Assembly (NCBI RefSeq): GCF_001905345.1
Contig: NZ_LFBV01000003.1
Span: 414,234 to 478,233, forward strand
Origin: Streptomyces uncialis
Lineage (GTDB): Bacteria; Actinomycetota; Actinomycetes; Streptomycetales; Streptomycetaceae
Length of the DNA: 64,000 nucleotides
Reading direction: 5' to 3'
In this document: positions 1-13,166 of the stretch, one piece after another
How the letters are laid out: the number at the start of each line of letters is the position of its first letter
How positions within the stretch are numbered: the first letter of the stretch is position 1
Notes under the pieces: generated by a model
Told to the model about the DNA's origin: nothing
Seen by the model: the letters and a program-made list of their open reading frames with translations, nothing else
The model's database searches: none
Made by a program: the position numbers and the translations under genes

Positions 1-1
1 C

Positions 2-4030
<4,029 letters not shown>

Positions 4031-4092
4031 AGGTGCCGGACCGTCATCCCCCGCCCCCGAGACGACCTCAGGCCAGGAATCAGGCAACCACG

Positions 4093-6531
4093 GTGAGCAC
4101 CGCAGACGATCCCCGCAGACCCGCCCCGGACGGCCCGACGGCGCCCCCGGGCGGGCCCGGCCCCGAAGCGCGCCCGGAGGAACCCGCGGCGGACGGTACG
4201 CCGGCCGCGGACTCGCCCGTCAGCAGGCTGGCGGCCACGGTGGAACGCCTGCGGCGGGAGGTCAGGGCGGCCCAGGCGAACGCCGACGGGCGCGCCTTGG
4301 TGGAGCTGGCGAAGGGCGTTCTCGTCGAGCGGCTGGGATGCGGACCGGTGCAGGCCGCCCAGCAGTTGGCCGCGATCGCCGACCGGGCCGGTCTGACGCC
4401 CCTGGAGCTGGCGGCGGACATCGTCAACGAGGCCGCCCGTGACCAGGTCAGCCAGGTGGCCGCCGAGTTCGTCCAGCGCACCGCCTCTCCCCCGTCCGGC
4501 GGTTCGGGCCCTTCGGCGGCGGTCCGGCTGCGGACGGCGGAGAGCGGTGTGCTCGCCGCCGACGACACCGAGGCCATGGCCCACGCGCTGCTCGACAACG
4601 CCCTGCGTCCGCTCGGCGCGTGCGCCGTCGCGATCTGGACCGCCGCCGGGGACGGCTCGTTCGCCCTGAGCGGCTCCGCGGGCTTCACCCCGCAGGAGGC
4701 CGCGCTCTGGCACCATGTGCCGCCCGGGGTCGCCATTCTCGCGCGCCGGGCCCTGAGCGAACGCCAACCCGTCTTCCTGCACAGCCTGGCGGACACGGTG
4801 ACCCCGTCGCTGGGCCGACGGGAATGGCCCCAGGGCGGCCGGATGGCCGTCCCGGCCGGCACCGGGGGCCGTCTGCACGGGGTGCTGGAGGTCTGCTGGC
4901 CCGATCCCATGTCCCCGCCGCCCCCTCAGATCCTCCGTCAGATCGAGGCGCTCGCCCAGCTGTGTGCCCACACCCTGGAGACCCGGCCCGGCCGCGGCGC
5001 CGCCGGGACGCTCCCGTATCCCGGTACCGAGCTGATCGACCTCGCTGAGGGGCTCAGCGATCCGGTGCTCCTCCTCACCCCGCACCTGGACGCCGAAGGA
5101 CGGCTCGCCGATTTCCGTATCCGGCATGTGAACAGCCGGTTCACCGACCCGGCCGGCCGGCCGCCCGCCCAGGTCCGGGGCGCGCTGCTGCTGGAGGCGT
5201 ATCCACTGGCCGCCGAGGAACACGGCCTGTACGAGCGGGTCGAGCGGGTCCACGCCACCGGTGAGCCGTTCCGGGCCGGGCACATGAGACTCACCGCGCT
5301 CGTCGACCAGGTGCCGCTCACCGTGGTCGCGGATGTCAGCATCAGCCGCCACAGCGGTGTCCTGGTCCTCGTCTGGCGTATCCAGGACGAGACCGTACGG
5401 CTGGCGAGCCTGTTGCAGCACGCGCAGCGCCTCGGACGGATCGGCGGGTTCGAGGAGAGCATGACCACGGGTGAGATCACCTGGAACAGCCAGCTGTTCG
5501 ATCTGTACGGCAGGCCGGCCACCTCGGCGCCCCTGTCGCTGCGTGATCTGTCGGCACTCGCCCACCCGGACGACACGGCCGTCATCGACCGGCTGCTGCA
5601 CACGGTCTTCGAGTACCGGCGGCCCTCGTCGGTGACCTTCCGGCTGCAACGGCCCGACGGCATCATCCGGCACATCCGTGTCATCGCGGAACCGGTCCTC
5701 GACACGGAGCAGCGGGTCACCACGGTACGCGGCGCCTACCAGGACATCTCGTCCCAGCACTGGACCGAGGTCGCGCTGCACGCCACCCGCGACCAGCTCG
5801 CCTACAGCGAGGCCGAGTCCGAGGAGCGCAACCGGCTGGCCCTCCAGCTCCAGCACGCCATCATGCCGCCCAGCCAGGGACCGCTCGACCTCACCGGTCT
5901 GAGTGTCGCCGTGCGCTACCGCCCGGCCGCCACGGAATCACTGGTCGGCGGTGACTGGTACGACAGCGTCGTCCTGCCGTCCCAGCAGATCCTGCTCTGC
6001 GTCGGTGACATCGCCGGACACGGCATCGGGGCGGCGACCAGCATGGTGGTGCTGCGCAACGCGCTGCGGGGACTGGCGGTCACCGGGGCGGGGCCGGGCC
6101 AGCTCCTGACCTGGCTCAACCTCGTCGCCCATCACCTCGACACCCGGGTCACCGCGACCGTCGTCTGCGGTCTCTACGATCCCCGCACGCGCGTACTGCG
6201 CTGGGCCCGCGCGGGGCATCTGCCGCCCGTCCTGATCCGCGACCGCGGCGCCCGGACCTTCCCGCTGGGCAAGGGGCTCCTCCTCGGCGCCGTGGCGGAG
6301 GTCTCCTACAGCGAACAGGAGATGCAGCTGGAGGAGGGCGACACCCTGTTGATGTACTCGGACGGGCTCGTCGAACGCAAGGACCTCGCGCTCAACGACG
6401 CCCTGAGTCATCTTCTCAGCGCCGCGGGCGGTCCCGACCGGCCGCTTGAGCGGCTGCTCGACGACCTCCTCGCCCACAGCCGGTCCGACACGGACGACGA
6501 CACCTGTCTCATCGGCATCCACGTCACCTGA
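4093..6531 (+). CDS. ANTAR/GAF/PAS/SpoIIE-type PP2C phosphatase
   Basis: This is a multidomain signalling protein of 812 residues from the chosen start. An N-terminal ANTAR-like segment (LAKGVLVERLGC...A) is followed by a GAF-like region, two PAS-like regions and a C-terminal SpoIIE/PP2C phosphatase domain with GGDWYD, VGDIAGHG and DGLVERKD metal-binding motifs. The family dephosphorylates anti-sigma-factor antagonists in partner-switching networks. ANTAR domains usually bind RNA, and their role in this combination is not settled. GTG at 4093 is preferred because it gives a typical MSTADD start. The in-frame GTG at 4033 would add 20 Pro/Arg-rich residues. The gene directly follows the hybrid kinase and probably belongs to the same signalling unit. 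Confidence 0.9.
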   Translation: MSTADDPRRPAPDGPTAPPGGPGPEARPEEPAADGTPAADSPVSRLAATVERLRREVRAAQANADGRALVELAKGVLVERLGCGPVQAAQQLAAIADRAGLTPLELAADIVNEAARDQVSQVAAEFVQRTASPPSGGSGPSAAVRLRTAESGVLAADDTEAMAHALLDNALRPLGACAVAIWTAAGDGSFALSGSAGFTPQEAALWHHVPPGVAILARRALSERQPVFLHSLADTVTPSLGRREWPQGGRMAVPAGTGGRLHGVLEVCWPDPMSPPPPQILRQIEALAQLCAHTLETRPGRGAAGTLPYPGTELIDLAEGLSDPVLLLTPHLDAEGRLADFRIRHVNSRFTDPAGRPPAQVRGALLLEAYPLAAEEHGLYERVERVHATGEPFRAGHMRLTALVDQVPLTVVADVSISRHSGVLVLVWRIQDETVRLASLLQHAQRLGRIGGFEESMTTGEITWNSQLFDLYGRPATSAPLSLRDLSALAHPDDTAVIDRLLHTVFEYRRPSSVTFRLQRPDGIIRHIRVIAEPVLDTEQRVTTVRGAYQDISSQHWTEVALHATRDQLAYSEAESEERNRLALQLQHAIMPPSQGPLDLTGLSVAVRYRPAATESLVGGDWYDSVVLPSQQILLCVGDIAGHGIGAATSMVVLRNALRGLAVTGAGPGQLLTWLNLVAHHLDTRVTATVVCGLYDPRTRVLRWARAGHLPPVLIRDRGARTFPLGKGLLLGAVAEVSYSEQEMQLEEGDTLLMYSDGLVERKDLALNDALSHLLSAAGGPDRPLERLLDDLLAHSRSDTDDDTCLIGIHVT

Positions 6532-6686
6532 CGGTCGGCGTCCGCGCGTCGGCGCGCACGCCGACGGGCCGTGGCGGACTCCGCCGCGGAGGAATCCCCG
6601 GGGAAAAACAATCGGGGAAATATCGGTGGGACCTTGTGTGTGAGCCCCCTTTTCCCGGGCACACGGAATCTCGGAGGTTGATACTA

Positions 6687-6857
6687 ATGGTCCCGCTTCT
6701 TCTCGTTCTTCTGCTCGCTGTTCTTCTTCTCGGTGCCGGGTTCGCGCTGGAGATCCTGTGGTGGGTCGCCGCCGTCGTGCTGGTGCTCTGGGTGCTCGGC
6801 TTCATCGTCCGGCCCGCCGGACACGGCGGCAGCCGCGGCCGCTGGTACCGCTGGTAG
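6687..6857 (+). CDS. Small hydrophobic membrane protein
   Basis: A 56-residue protein made almost entirely of two hydrophobic segments (residues 1-20 and 24-42) with a short basic C-terminal tail ending RGRWYRW. GGAGG at 6673-6677 sits at a good distance from the ATG at 6687, which decides the start. Similar small hydrophobic proteins are common in actinomycetes and bacilli and are often stress induced (lmo0937/DUF5670-like); that assignment is from memory of the sequence style. It stands alone between the phosphatase and the PRC-barrel gene. The function is unknown. Confidence 0.75.
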   Translation: MVPLLLVLLLAVLLLGAGFALEILWWVAAVVLVLWVLGFIVRPAGHGGSRGRWYRW

Positions 6858-7151
6858 GTACCGTCGGCAACGGTCATCGCACCCCGACGACCAGGCATGA
6901 CCTCGCCGAACAGGGGCAGACGGCCCACGAACGGCCGCTGACCGCGACACGGTGCCGCCGCTGACCGCACCAGGCGGGACGGCGCACCGTGCGGGGCGGC
7001 CGTTGCGTCCGGCGAACCCTGACAACGAAAGAACACGACAGGCGCACCGGAATTAACCCCGGCCCGCTTCCTGTCCCCTTATTTTCTGTACGGATACCCA
7101 TTCGACGTCCGGGCGGAATCATGCCCGCGCCGTCATCAGAAGGAGTTCTCG

Positions 7152-7499
7152 ATGAACGACAATCTGTGGAACTACGTCCCCACCGCCGGCCATACCCGGG
7201 ACGACGACCTCTCCGGTTACCGGGTCGAGGCGACCGACGGCCACATCGGCAAGGTGGACAAGCACTCCAACGACGTCGGCTCGCAGTACCTCGTCATCGA
7301 CACCGGTGTCTGGATCTTCGGCAAGGAGGTCATGCTTCCGGCGGGCACCGTGTCCCGCGTCGACCATGAGGAGCGCACCGTCCATGTCTCCCGCACCAAG
7401 GACGAGATCAAGGCTTCGCCCGAGTTCGACAAGGACAGGCACCTCGGCGACCCCGCCTACCGCGACCAGCTCGGCGGTTACTACGGCTCCGGCCACTGA
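7152..7499 (+). CDS. PRC-barrel domain protein
   Basis: A soluble 115-residue protein. Residues 20-80 carry a PRC-barrel-like pattern (GYRVEATDGHIGKVDKHSNDVGSQYLVIDTG followed by LPAGTVSRVDHEERTVHV), and the tail is charged and Tyr/Gly-rich. An AGAAGGAG ribosome site lies just before the ATG. PRC-barrel proteins of this short type are common in Streptomyces, often near general-stress genes. No catalytic function is implied. The roughly 290 bases upstream of it hold no other gene I can support. Confidence 0.85.
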   Translation: MNDNLWNYVPTAGHTRDDDLSGYRVEATDGHIGKVDKHSNDVGSQYLVIDTGVWIFGKEVMLPAGTVSRVDHEERTVHVSRTKDEIKASPEFDKDRHLGDPAYRDQLGGYYGSGH

Positions 7500-7623
7500 C
7501 CCGGGCCGGTCCGCCGCACCCCACGGCACCGGGAACCGTACCCGGCGCGTTCCGAGGACCGGGACGAGCGCGGGGACCGGACGCCGACCAGCCCTGACAC
7601 AGCGATGACCACCACCGAAGCGA

Positions 7624-7665
7624 CGGCTGATGCGGGACCGCGACGACCGGGTCCCGCATCAGCCG
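7624..7665. terminator. Strong stem-loop, probable terminator of the PRC-barrel gene
   Basis: A perfect 16-bp inverted repeat, cggctgatgcgggacc pairing with ggtcccgcatcagccg, with a 10-base loop. It lies 125 bases after the PRC-barrel stop and just before the nuclease-like gene. There is no T tract, as is usual in actinomycetes. Confidence 0.6.
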
Positions 7666-7696
7666 CAGGTGCGCGCAGAGGAAGGCGACCGCCCCG

Positions 7697-8500
7697 ATGA
7701 CCCCGCCCATCACCCCGGCGAGGAAGGCTCCGCGACAGCGCGGGGCCTTCAGCCTGCGCCAGACGGCCCTGGTGTTCGCGCTGGCGGCCACCCTGCTCTG
7801 CGGCACCGGTCTGGCACTGAAGGCCGTCGCCCGGAACGCGGGTGAGCACCGGGGCTATGTGTACGCCGCGGGGCTGCTCGTGGTCATCGCCCTCATCGCC
7901 ACCGTCCGGCGCACCCGCACCCGTCCACGCCCACGTGCCCGTACTCGCGCCCGTACCGCCCGGCCGCTCCGCGAGCCGATGGCGTCGGTGCCCGGACCGC
8001 GGCGGCAGCCGGACCACCCCGAGCCGGAACCGGAGCCGGAAGCGGTGCCCGCGCCCGAGTCCACGCCCGAGTCCACGGCGGAGATGTTCGGGGCCATGGA
8101 CCCGCTGGTCTTCGAGCAGGCCATAGCGGAGCTCTGCGTCCGCGACGGCTGCCAGGACGTCGAGGTGAGCGGCGGCGCGGGCGACCTCGGCGCGGATGTG
8201 ACGGGCCTGACCCCGGACGGACGGCGGCTGGTCGTGCAGTGCAAACGCTATGGCCCGGTCAACAAGGTCGGCTCCCAGGACATGCAGCGGTTCGGCGGCA
8301 CCTGCTTCGCGGTCCACCAGGCGGATGTGGCGGTCCTGGTCACCACCGGCGAGTTCACAGGTCCCGCGGCGGAGTACGCCGACGAGTGCGGAATCCTCCG
8401 GTACGACAGCGAGGCACTCACCGCCTGGGCGGACGCCACCGGCCCGGCCCCCTGGGAAGCCGATCACCCGGCGCCCCAGGCCCGGTCGGCGGCGCGGTGA
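7697..8500 (+). CDS. Membrane-anchored Mrr-like restriction endonuclease fold protein
   Basis: A 267-residue protein. Two hydrophobic segments (about 24-44 and 53-70) are followed by a basic, Pro/Glu-rich linker and a C-terminal PD-(D/E)xK domain of the Mrr/DUF2034 type. The nuclease core is visible as FEQAIAELCVRDG, GAGDLGADV and LVVQCKRY, so the Asp and the QxK pair are present. The family cuts DNA, sometimes methylated DNA. Here the domain is tethered to the membrane and has no partner methylase or helicase nearby. The target is unknown. It could act on incoming or damaged DNA at the membrane. Confidence 0.8.
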   Translation: MTPPITPARKAPRQRGAFSLRQTALVFALAATLLCGTGLALKAVARNAGEHRGYVYAAGLLVVIALIATVRRTRTRPRPRARTRARTARPLREPMASVPGPRRQPDHPEPEPEPEAVPAPESTPESTAEMFGAMDPLVFEQAIAELCVRDGCQDVEVSGGAGDLGADVTGLTPDGRRLVVQCKRYGPVNKVGSQDMQRFGGTCFAVHQADVAVLVTTGEFTGPAAEYADECGILRYDSEALTAWADATGPAPWEADHPAPQARSAAR

Positions 8501-8712
8501 CCTGAGCGGCGGTCCGCCGTCCGCACAGCGACCCGCACGGTGGGCCGCGGCAACGGATTTCGTCGCATCGGGGGCGTCACGCGACTAATTCCGGCAGAAA
8601 TGTGGCGCTCTACCGACTGCATCGATAGCGTCAGCGCGGGGGCGCCCATCGCGGGGGCGTGCTCCGTCCGCCCGTCGGAGACCTCCTCGCCCGCGTGGAC
8701 GAAAGACCCGAT

Positions 8713-9393
8713 ATGAAGCAGAACCCGCTACCGGCAGAGCTGCCCGGAACCGACCGCACCCGTCATCGCCGCCTGCGGGAGCAGGGCAGCGACGACCGCG
8801 GAGCGCTGGACGCCATCCTGGGCGCCGGATTCCTGTGCCACTTCGGCGTCGTGGTCGACGGACATCCGATGGTGGTGCCGACCGTGTACGGGGCCGACGC
8901 GCTGAACCTCTACTTCCATGGCTCCGTCGCCAGCAGGAGCCTGGTCGCCGCACCCACGGCGACCGTGTGTGTGACGGTCACGCATGTGGACGGGCTGGTG
9001 CTGGCCAGGTCGGTGTTCGAGCACGGGGTGAACTACCGCAGCGCCATGATCTACGGCACGCCCCGCGTCGTCACCGACCCCACGGAGAAGCTCGCCGCTC
9101 TGCGCTGCCTCACCGAGCAGAGCGCACCCGGCCAGTGGGACTACGCGCGCCGTCCCAGCCGAAAGGAACTGGCGGCGACCGTGCTTCTGGCGCTGTCCCT
9201 GGAGGAGGCCTCCGTCAAGATCCGTACCGGTGATCCCGACGACGGCGACGGCCCGGACGCCGCACTGCCGATCTGGGCGGGCACCCTCCCCTTGGTGACG
9301 ACCTTCGGGAGCGAGCGACCCGACGCGGCCCTCCCCGAGGCGATCACCGCGCCACCCCACATCACCGCCCGGGTGGGGACCCGGCTCGGCTGA
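8713..9393 (+). CDS. Pyridoxamine 5'-phosphate oxidase-like flavin-binding protein
   Basis: A 226-residue protein with the split-barrel PPOX/flavin-nucleotide-binding pattern. An N-terminal helix precedes GFLCHFGVVVDGHPMVVPTVYG, then LYFHGSVASRSL and CVTVTHVDGLVLARS. The family binds FMN or F420 and includes oxidoreductases and heme-binding members; the substrate cannot be told from sequence. ATG at 8713 is chosen because the protein then begins MKQNPLP. An upstream in-frame GTG at 8659 would add 18 residues with no family look. It is a single gene with no clear operon partner. Confidence 0.82.
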   Translation: MKQNPLPAELPGTDRTRHRRLREQGSDDRGALDAILGAGFLCHFGVVVDGHPMVVPTVYGADALNLYFHGSVASRSLVAAPTATVCVTVTHVDGLVLARSVFEHGVNYRSAMIYGTPRVVTDPTEKLAALRCLTEQSAPGQWDYARRPSRKELAATVLLALSLEEASVKIRTGDPDDGDGPDAALPIWAGTLPLVTTFGSERPDAALPEAITAPPHITARVGTRLG

Positions 9394-9590
9394 GCGGTCC
9401 ACCGCGGGCCCACGGACGGCCGGCCACCTCCCCGTATCTGACAATCCGTCACATCACCTGCGCGAGGTGCGGCCGTCGGCCGCTCGCCCACGACCGCACC
9501 GAACCCGCATCTCCCGGCCATGACCCCGCGGTTGGCGAGATCGGCTCGATCGTATGGACCCCTCGCGGGCATGCTGCGATCCTTGGACCC

Positions 9591-9836
9591 ATGAGCACAG
9601 AACGGCGCAGCCAGGCCGACCGGGACGAGATCACCGTCGAGATCGGCTACGCGCTGGTCAGCGCCTGCTTCCTCGGCGGCGTCATGTTCGCGGCGATCGC
9701 CGGTCCCGCCGCCGTCTGGGACCTGCCGCCCGCGGTCGAGAGGTTCATGCTGCTGGCGGGAGCCTCGGTCGGTGGGGTGCTCGCCGCGATCCGCGTCGTC
9801 CATGTGCTGTGGCGCCACGGACAGCCGAAGAACTGA
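9591..9836 (+). CDS. Small membrane protein, DUF6332-like
   Basis: An 81-residue protein with a charged N-terminus, two transmembrane segments (about 20-42 and 52-70) and a short basic tail. The pattern QADRDEITVEIGYAL then LPPAVERFML...RVVHVLWR resembles a small Streptomyces membrane family I know as DUF6332; this is recalled, not searched. Its position immediately before the CDF transporter may be coincidental. The function is unknown. Confidence 0.65.
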   Translation: MSTERRSQADRDEITVEIGYALVSACFLGGVMFAAIAGPAAVWDLPPAVERFMLLAGASVGGVLAAIRVVHVLWRHGQPKN

Positions 9837-9935
9837 CGGCCTCTTTGGCGCCGTCGGCCGCGCGCCACTGCGCGTACCCGCGCGGCGCGGGCGTGGTGTG
9901 CCGCCCCTGGGGCCCCTGCCGCCTACCGTCCCTGT

Positions 9936-10916
9936 ATGACCGGAACGGACACCCCGCCGGGCGGGAAGGCCGAGGCTCCCGAGAGCAGCGTGACCGTGAT
10001 CGTGGCGGCCTCGGCGAACCTCGGGATCGCCGTGGCGAAGGCGGTCGCGGGAGTGGTCAGCGGCTCCAGCGCGATGCTCGCCGAGGCCGCCCACTCGGTC
10101 GCGGACACCGTCACCGAACTGATGCTGCTCGTCGCCCTCGAACGCGGCGACCACCCGCCCGACGAGGACCACCCCCTCGGCCATGGCCCCGAGCGGTACA
10201 TCTGGGCGCTGCTCGCCTCCTTGGCGACCTTCGTCGGCGGTGGGGTCTTCGCCGTGTACGACGGTGTCCACACGCTCACCCATGGGGAGGAGCTGGGCGA
10301 TCCGCTGCTCTCCTATCTCGTCCTCGGCGTCGCGTTCCTGCTGGAGAGCTGGTCGCTGCGCACCGGTGTCCGGCAGGCCCGTGCCGAGGCGGCCCTGCTC
10401 GGCGCACCGGTGGGCCACTATCTGCGCCACACCCCTGACACCGCGGTCAAGGCCGTGGTCATGGAGGACGCGGCGGCCCTCGTCGGGCTGGTCCTCGCCG
10501 CCGCCGGACTGCTCGGCGGGCAGCTCACCGGCTCGGGGGTGTGGGACGGCGTCGCCTCGGTCCTGATCGGTCTGCTGCTGGTGTATGTGGCCTGGGTACT
10601 GGGCCGCAGCAACGCACGGCTGCTGATCGGCCGCCCGGTGCCGCGCGCGATGCGCGAGGCGGTGGTGGAGGAGATCCTGACCGTCCCCCACATCGTGGCC
10701 GTGCTGGAGCTGACCACTCTGATCCAGGGCCCGCGCGAGATCCTGATCGCGGCGAAGGTCGACTTCCGGGACGCGTCCAGCGCCCGGCAGGTCGAATGGG
10801 CCTGCGAGGAGGCGGAGCAGCAGCTGCGCGAGCGCTTCCCCGCCATCCGCCGCGTGTACCTCGACCCGACCCCGGACCTGGGCCTCGATCCGGGTGCCAT
10901 GGGCGGCTCGGCCTGA
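9936..10916 (+). CDS. Cation diffusion facilitator (CDF) metal transporter
   Basis: A 326-residue membrane protein with a CDF core. Hydrophobic helices include the AHSVAD metal-site motif in helix 2 and the conserved DHPLGHGPERY loop. A C-terminal cytosolic domain (from about 210) carries the VPHIVAVLEL-like ferredoxin fold. CDF proteins export Zn(II), Co(II), Fe(II) or Mn(II) in exchange for protons, and the metal here is not determined. The gene is monocistronic, with about 100 bases upstream and 190 bases to the next gene. Confidence 0.88.
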   Translation: MTGTDTPPGGKAEAPESSVTVIVAASANLGIAVAKAVAGVVSGSSAMLAEAAHSVADTVTELMLLVALERGDHPPDEDHPLGHGPERYIWALLASLATFVGGGVFAVYDGVHTLTHGEELGDPLLSYLVLGVAFLLESWSLRTGVRQARAEAALLGAPVGHYLRHTPDTAVKAVVMEDAAALVGLVLAAAGLLGGQLTGSGVWDGVASVLIGLLLVYVAWVLGRSNARLLIGRPVPRAMREAVVEEILTVPHIVAVLELTTLIQGPREILIAAKVDFRDASSARQVEWACEEAEQQLRERFPAIRRVYLDPTPDLGLDPGAMGGSA

Positions 10917-11105
10917 CCCGCACGGGGCGGATCTGGACCTGAGCGCCCTTCAAGCCCGGACGGGCGGCGGGCACTTTGCGGCCCGGGAGAGTAGTACGGT
11001 GGCGTTACCGAGCGCACCTCGCACGCCGTCATCCGCTTCGGCGTCGCCCTCGGGGAACGGCAATACCGGAACGCCTCGCGTCCGGTCGGAAACGAGCCGA
11101 CCCAC

Positions 11106-12263
11106 ATGAGTCTGATGAGTCTCGGAGTACTCGCCTCCTCGCACAAGGAGAACGAGTTCCGGCTGCCCCTGCACCCCAGCCACCTCGACCGGATCGCGCC
11201 GGACATACGCGCGAGGACCTACCTCGAAGAGGGCTACGGCGAACGCTTCGGCATCGCCGACGACGCGCTGCGACCACTCGTGGGCGGTCTGCGTTCCCGC
11301 GCACAGCTGATCGCCGAGTGCGATGTCCTGCTGCTGCCGAAACCGATGCACGAGGACGTCGCCGAGCTGCGCGAGGGCCAGGTGCTGTGGGGATGGCCGC
11401 ACTGCGTGCAGGACGAGAAGATGACCCAGCTCGCCATCGACCGCCGGCTGACCCTGATCGCCTGGGAGGCCATGAACCACTGGACCTCCACGGGTGCCTT
11501 CAGCGTCCATGTGTTCCACAAGAACAACGAGCTCGCCGGTTACTGCTCGGTGCTGCACGCCCTGCAACTCGGCGGGCTGACCGGCAGCTACGGGCGGCGT
11601 ATGCGCGCGGCGGTCATAAGCTTCGGCGCCACGGCGCGCGGGGCGGTCACGGGCCTGGGCGCCATGGGGATCTCCGATGTCACGGTGATCACCCAGCGCG
11701 CCGCCGCGGCGGTGGCCTCGCCGATGCCCTCGGTGGTGATGGGTCACTACGCGGAGGTGGACGGCGATCCGACGCGCCTGGAGGCGGTCACCGCGGCCGG
11801 TTCCGTCCCGCTGGCCGAGTACCTGGCCGGGTTCGACATCATCGTCAACTGCGTCCTCCAGGACACCGACGCGCCGCTGATGTTCGTCACCGAGGAGGAA
11901 CTGGCGCTGTTCCGGCCGGGGACCCTCTTCATCGATGTCGCCTGCGACGAGGGGATGGGTTTCGAGTGGGCCCGTCCGACCACCTTCGGCGAACCCATGT
12001 TCACGGTGGGACCGGGGTGTCACAACTACGCGGTGGATCACAGCCCGTCCCATCTGTGGAACTCCGCCACCTGGGAGATCAGCGAGGCGCTCCTGCCCTA
12101 CCTGCGCAAGGTCATGAGCGGTCCCAAGGCGTGGGACTCCGATGTCACGGTCTCGAAGGCCATCGAGATCCGCGACGGCGTCGTCCAGAACCCGAAGATC
12201 CTTTCCTTCCAGCACCGGTCGGGCGACTACCCGCACGCTCCCGAGGCCCCGGAATCCCGCTGA
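11106..12263 (+). CDS. Alanine dehydrogenase / N5-(carboxyethyl)ornithine synthase family protein
   Basis: A 385-residue protein. The N-terminal catalytic domain (SHKENEFRLPLHPSHLDRI, LLLPKPM) and the Rossmann domain belong to the alanine dehydrogenase/PNT N-terminal family. The closest known type is N5-(1-carboxyethyl)ornithine synthase, an NADPH-dependent enzyme that reductively couples pyruvate to an amino side chain, or a saccharopine dehydrogenase-like relative. The cysteine and glycine-rich C-terminal segment (VGPGCHNYAVDHSPSHLWN) is typical of that type. Several ATG codons lie close together at the start (11106, 11115). It is monocistronic and convergent with the siderophore importer. 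Confidence 0.82.
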   Translation: MSLMSLGVLASSHKENEFRLPLHPSHLDRIAPDIRARTYLEEGYGERFGIADDALRPLVGGLRSRAQLIAECDVLLLPKPMHEDVAELREGQVLWGWPHCVQDEKMTQLAIDRRLTLIAWEAMNHWTSTGAFSVHVFHKNNELAGYCSVLHALQLGGLTGSYGRRMRAAVISFGATARGAVTGLGAMGISDVTVITQRAAAAVASPMPSVVMGHYAEVDGDPTRLEAVTAAGSVPLAEYLAGFDIIVNCVLQDTDAPLMFVTEEELALFRPGTLFIDVACDEGMGFEWARPTTFGEPMFTVGPGCHNYAVDHSPSHLWNSATWEISEALLPYLRKVMSGPKAWDSDVTVSKAIEIRDGVVQNPKILSFQHRSGDYPHAPEAPESR

Positions 12264-12317
12264 GCCGGCCCGGCCCGCGCGGACCGGGCGGTGTCGGGAG
12301 CTGATCCGGCGGCCCTC

Positions 12318-12350
12318 GGCCCTCGGCTCGCCGCCGACGGACCGAGGGCC
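12318..12350. terminator. Hairpin between convergent genes
   Basis: A perfect 9-bp inverted repeat, ggccctcgg with ccgagggcc and a 15-base loop. It lies in the short gap where the carboxyethyl-ornithine synthase-like gene and the siderophore ATPase gene converge. It could terminate transcription from both sides. Confidence 0.45.
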
Positions 12351-12407
12351 GGGGCGGTGCCGTCCCGTCGGCCCACGGGTCTGCGAATCGGGGCAGGTCC
12401 GGTCCGG

Positions 12408-13166
12408 TCAGCGGTAGTACACGGCGGTCGGCCGGCCTTCGACCTCGTGGACCCGGACCGGGGTGTCGAACACGTCGGTGAGCACCTCGGCGCGCATCAT
12501 CGCCCCGACCGTGTCGGAGGCCGCGATCCGGCCGTCGCGCAGGGCGATGATCCGGTCGGAGTAGGTGGCGGCGAAGTTGATGTCATGGACGATCAGGACC
12601 ACGGTCTTGCCGAGTTCGTCGGCGGCGCGGCGCAGCTGGCCCATCATCCGGACGGAGTGCTTCATGTCCAGGTTGTTGAGGGGCTCGTCCAGCAGTACGT
12701 ACCGGGTGTCCTGGGCCAGCACCATCGCCACGTAGGCGCGCTGGCGCTGGCCGCCGGAGAGCTGGTCGAGGTAGCGGTGCTGGAGGTCGCCCAGGTGGAG
12801 GAAGTCCAGGGCCTCGTCTATATGGGCCCGGTCCTCCTGGGTCAGCCTGCCGCGGCTGTGCGGGAAGCGGCCGAAGGAGACCAGTTCGCGGACGGTCACC
12901 CGGGCGGTGAAGTGGTTCTCCTGGCGGAGGATGGAGAGCGTACGGGCCACGTCCTGGGACGGGGCCCGGTGGACGTCGAGGCCGTCGACGGTCACGGTGC
13001 CGGAGGTCGGCTCGGCGAGCCGGCCGATGATCGTCAGCAGGGTGGACTTGCCCGCGCCGTTGGGACCGACGAGCGAGGTGATCCCGCCCGCCGGGATACG
13101 CCCGGACACCGGGCCGAGAACGGTGATGTCGCCGTACGCCTTGCGGATGTCGGTGAACTCGATCAC
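12408..13166 (-). CDS. Iron-siderophore ABC transporter ATP-binding protein
   Basis: A 252-residue FepC/FhuC-type ATPase. It has Walker A GPNGAGKST, signature LSGGQRQRAYVAMVLAQ, Walker B YVLLDEP and the H-loop VHD. It hydrolyses ATP on the cytosolic face to drive import of ferric siderophore. The start is the GTG at 13166, which overlaps the stop of the upstream permease gene (GTGA), so translation is coupled. An upstream extension of the frame looks like shadow sequence. It is the last gene of the minus-strand operon SBP, permease, permease, ATPase, controlled by the iron box near 16.3 kb. Confidence 0.93.
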   Translation of the reverse strand: MIEFTDIRKAYGDITVLGPVSGRIPAGGITSLVGPNGAGKSTLLTIIGRLAEPTSGTVTVDGLDVHRAPSQDVARTLSILRQENHFTARVTVRELVSFGRFPHSRGRLTQEDRAHIDEALDFLHLGDLQHRYLDQLSGGQRQRAYVAMVLAQDTRYVLLDEPLNNLDMKHSVRMMGQLRRAADELGKTVVLIVHDINFAATYSDRIIALRDGRIAASDTVGAMMRAEVLTDVFDTPVRVHEVEGRPTAVYYR

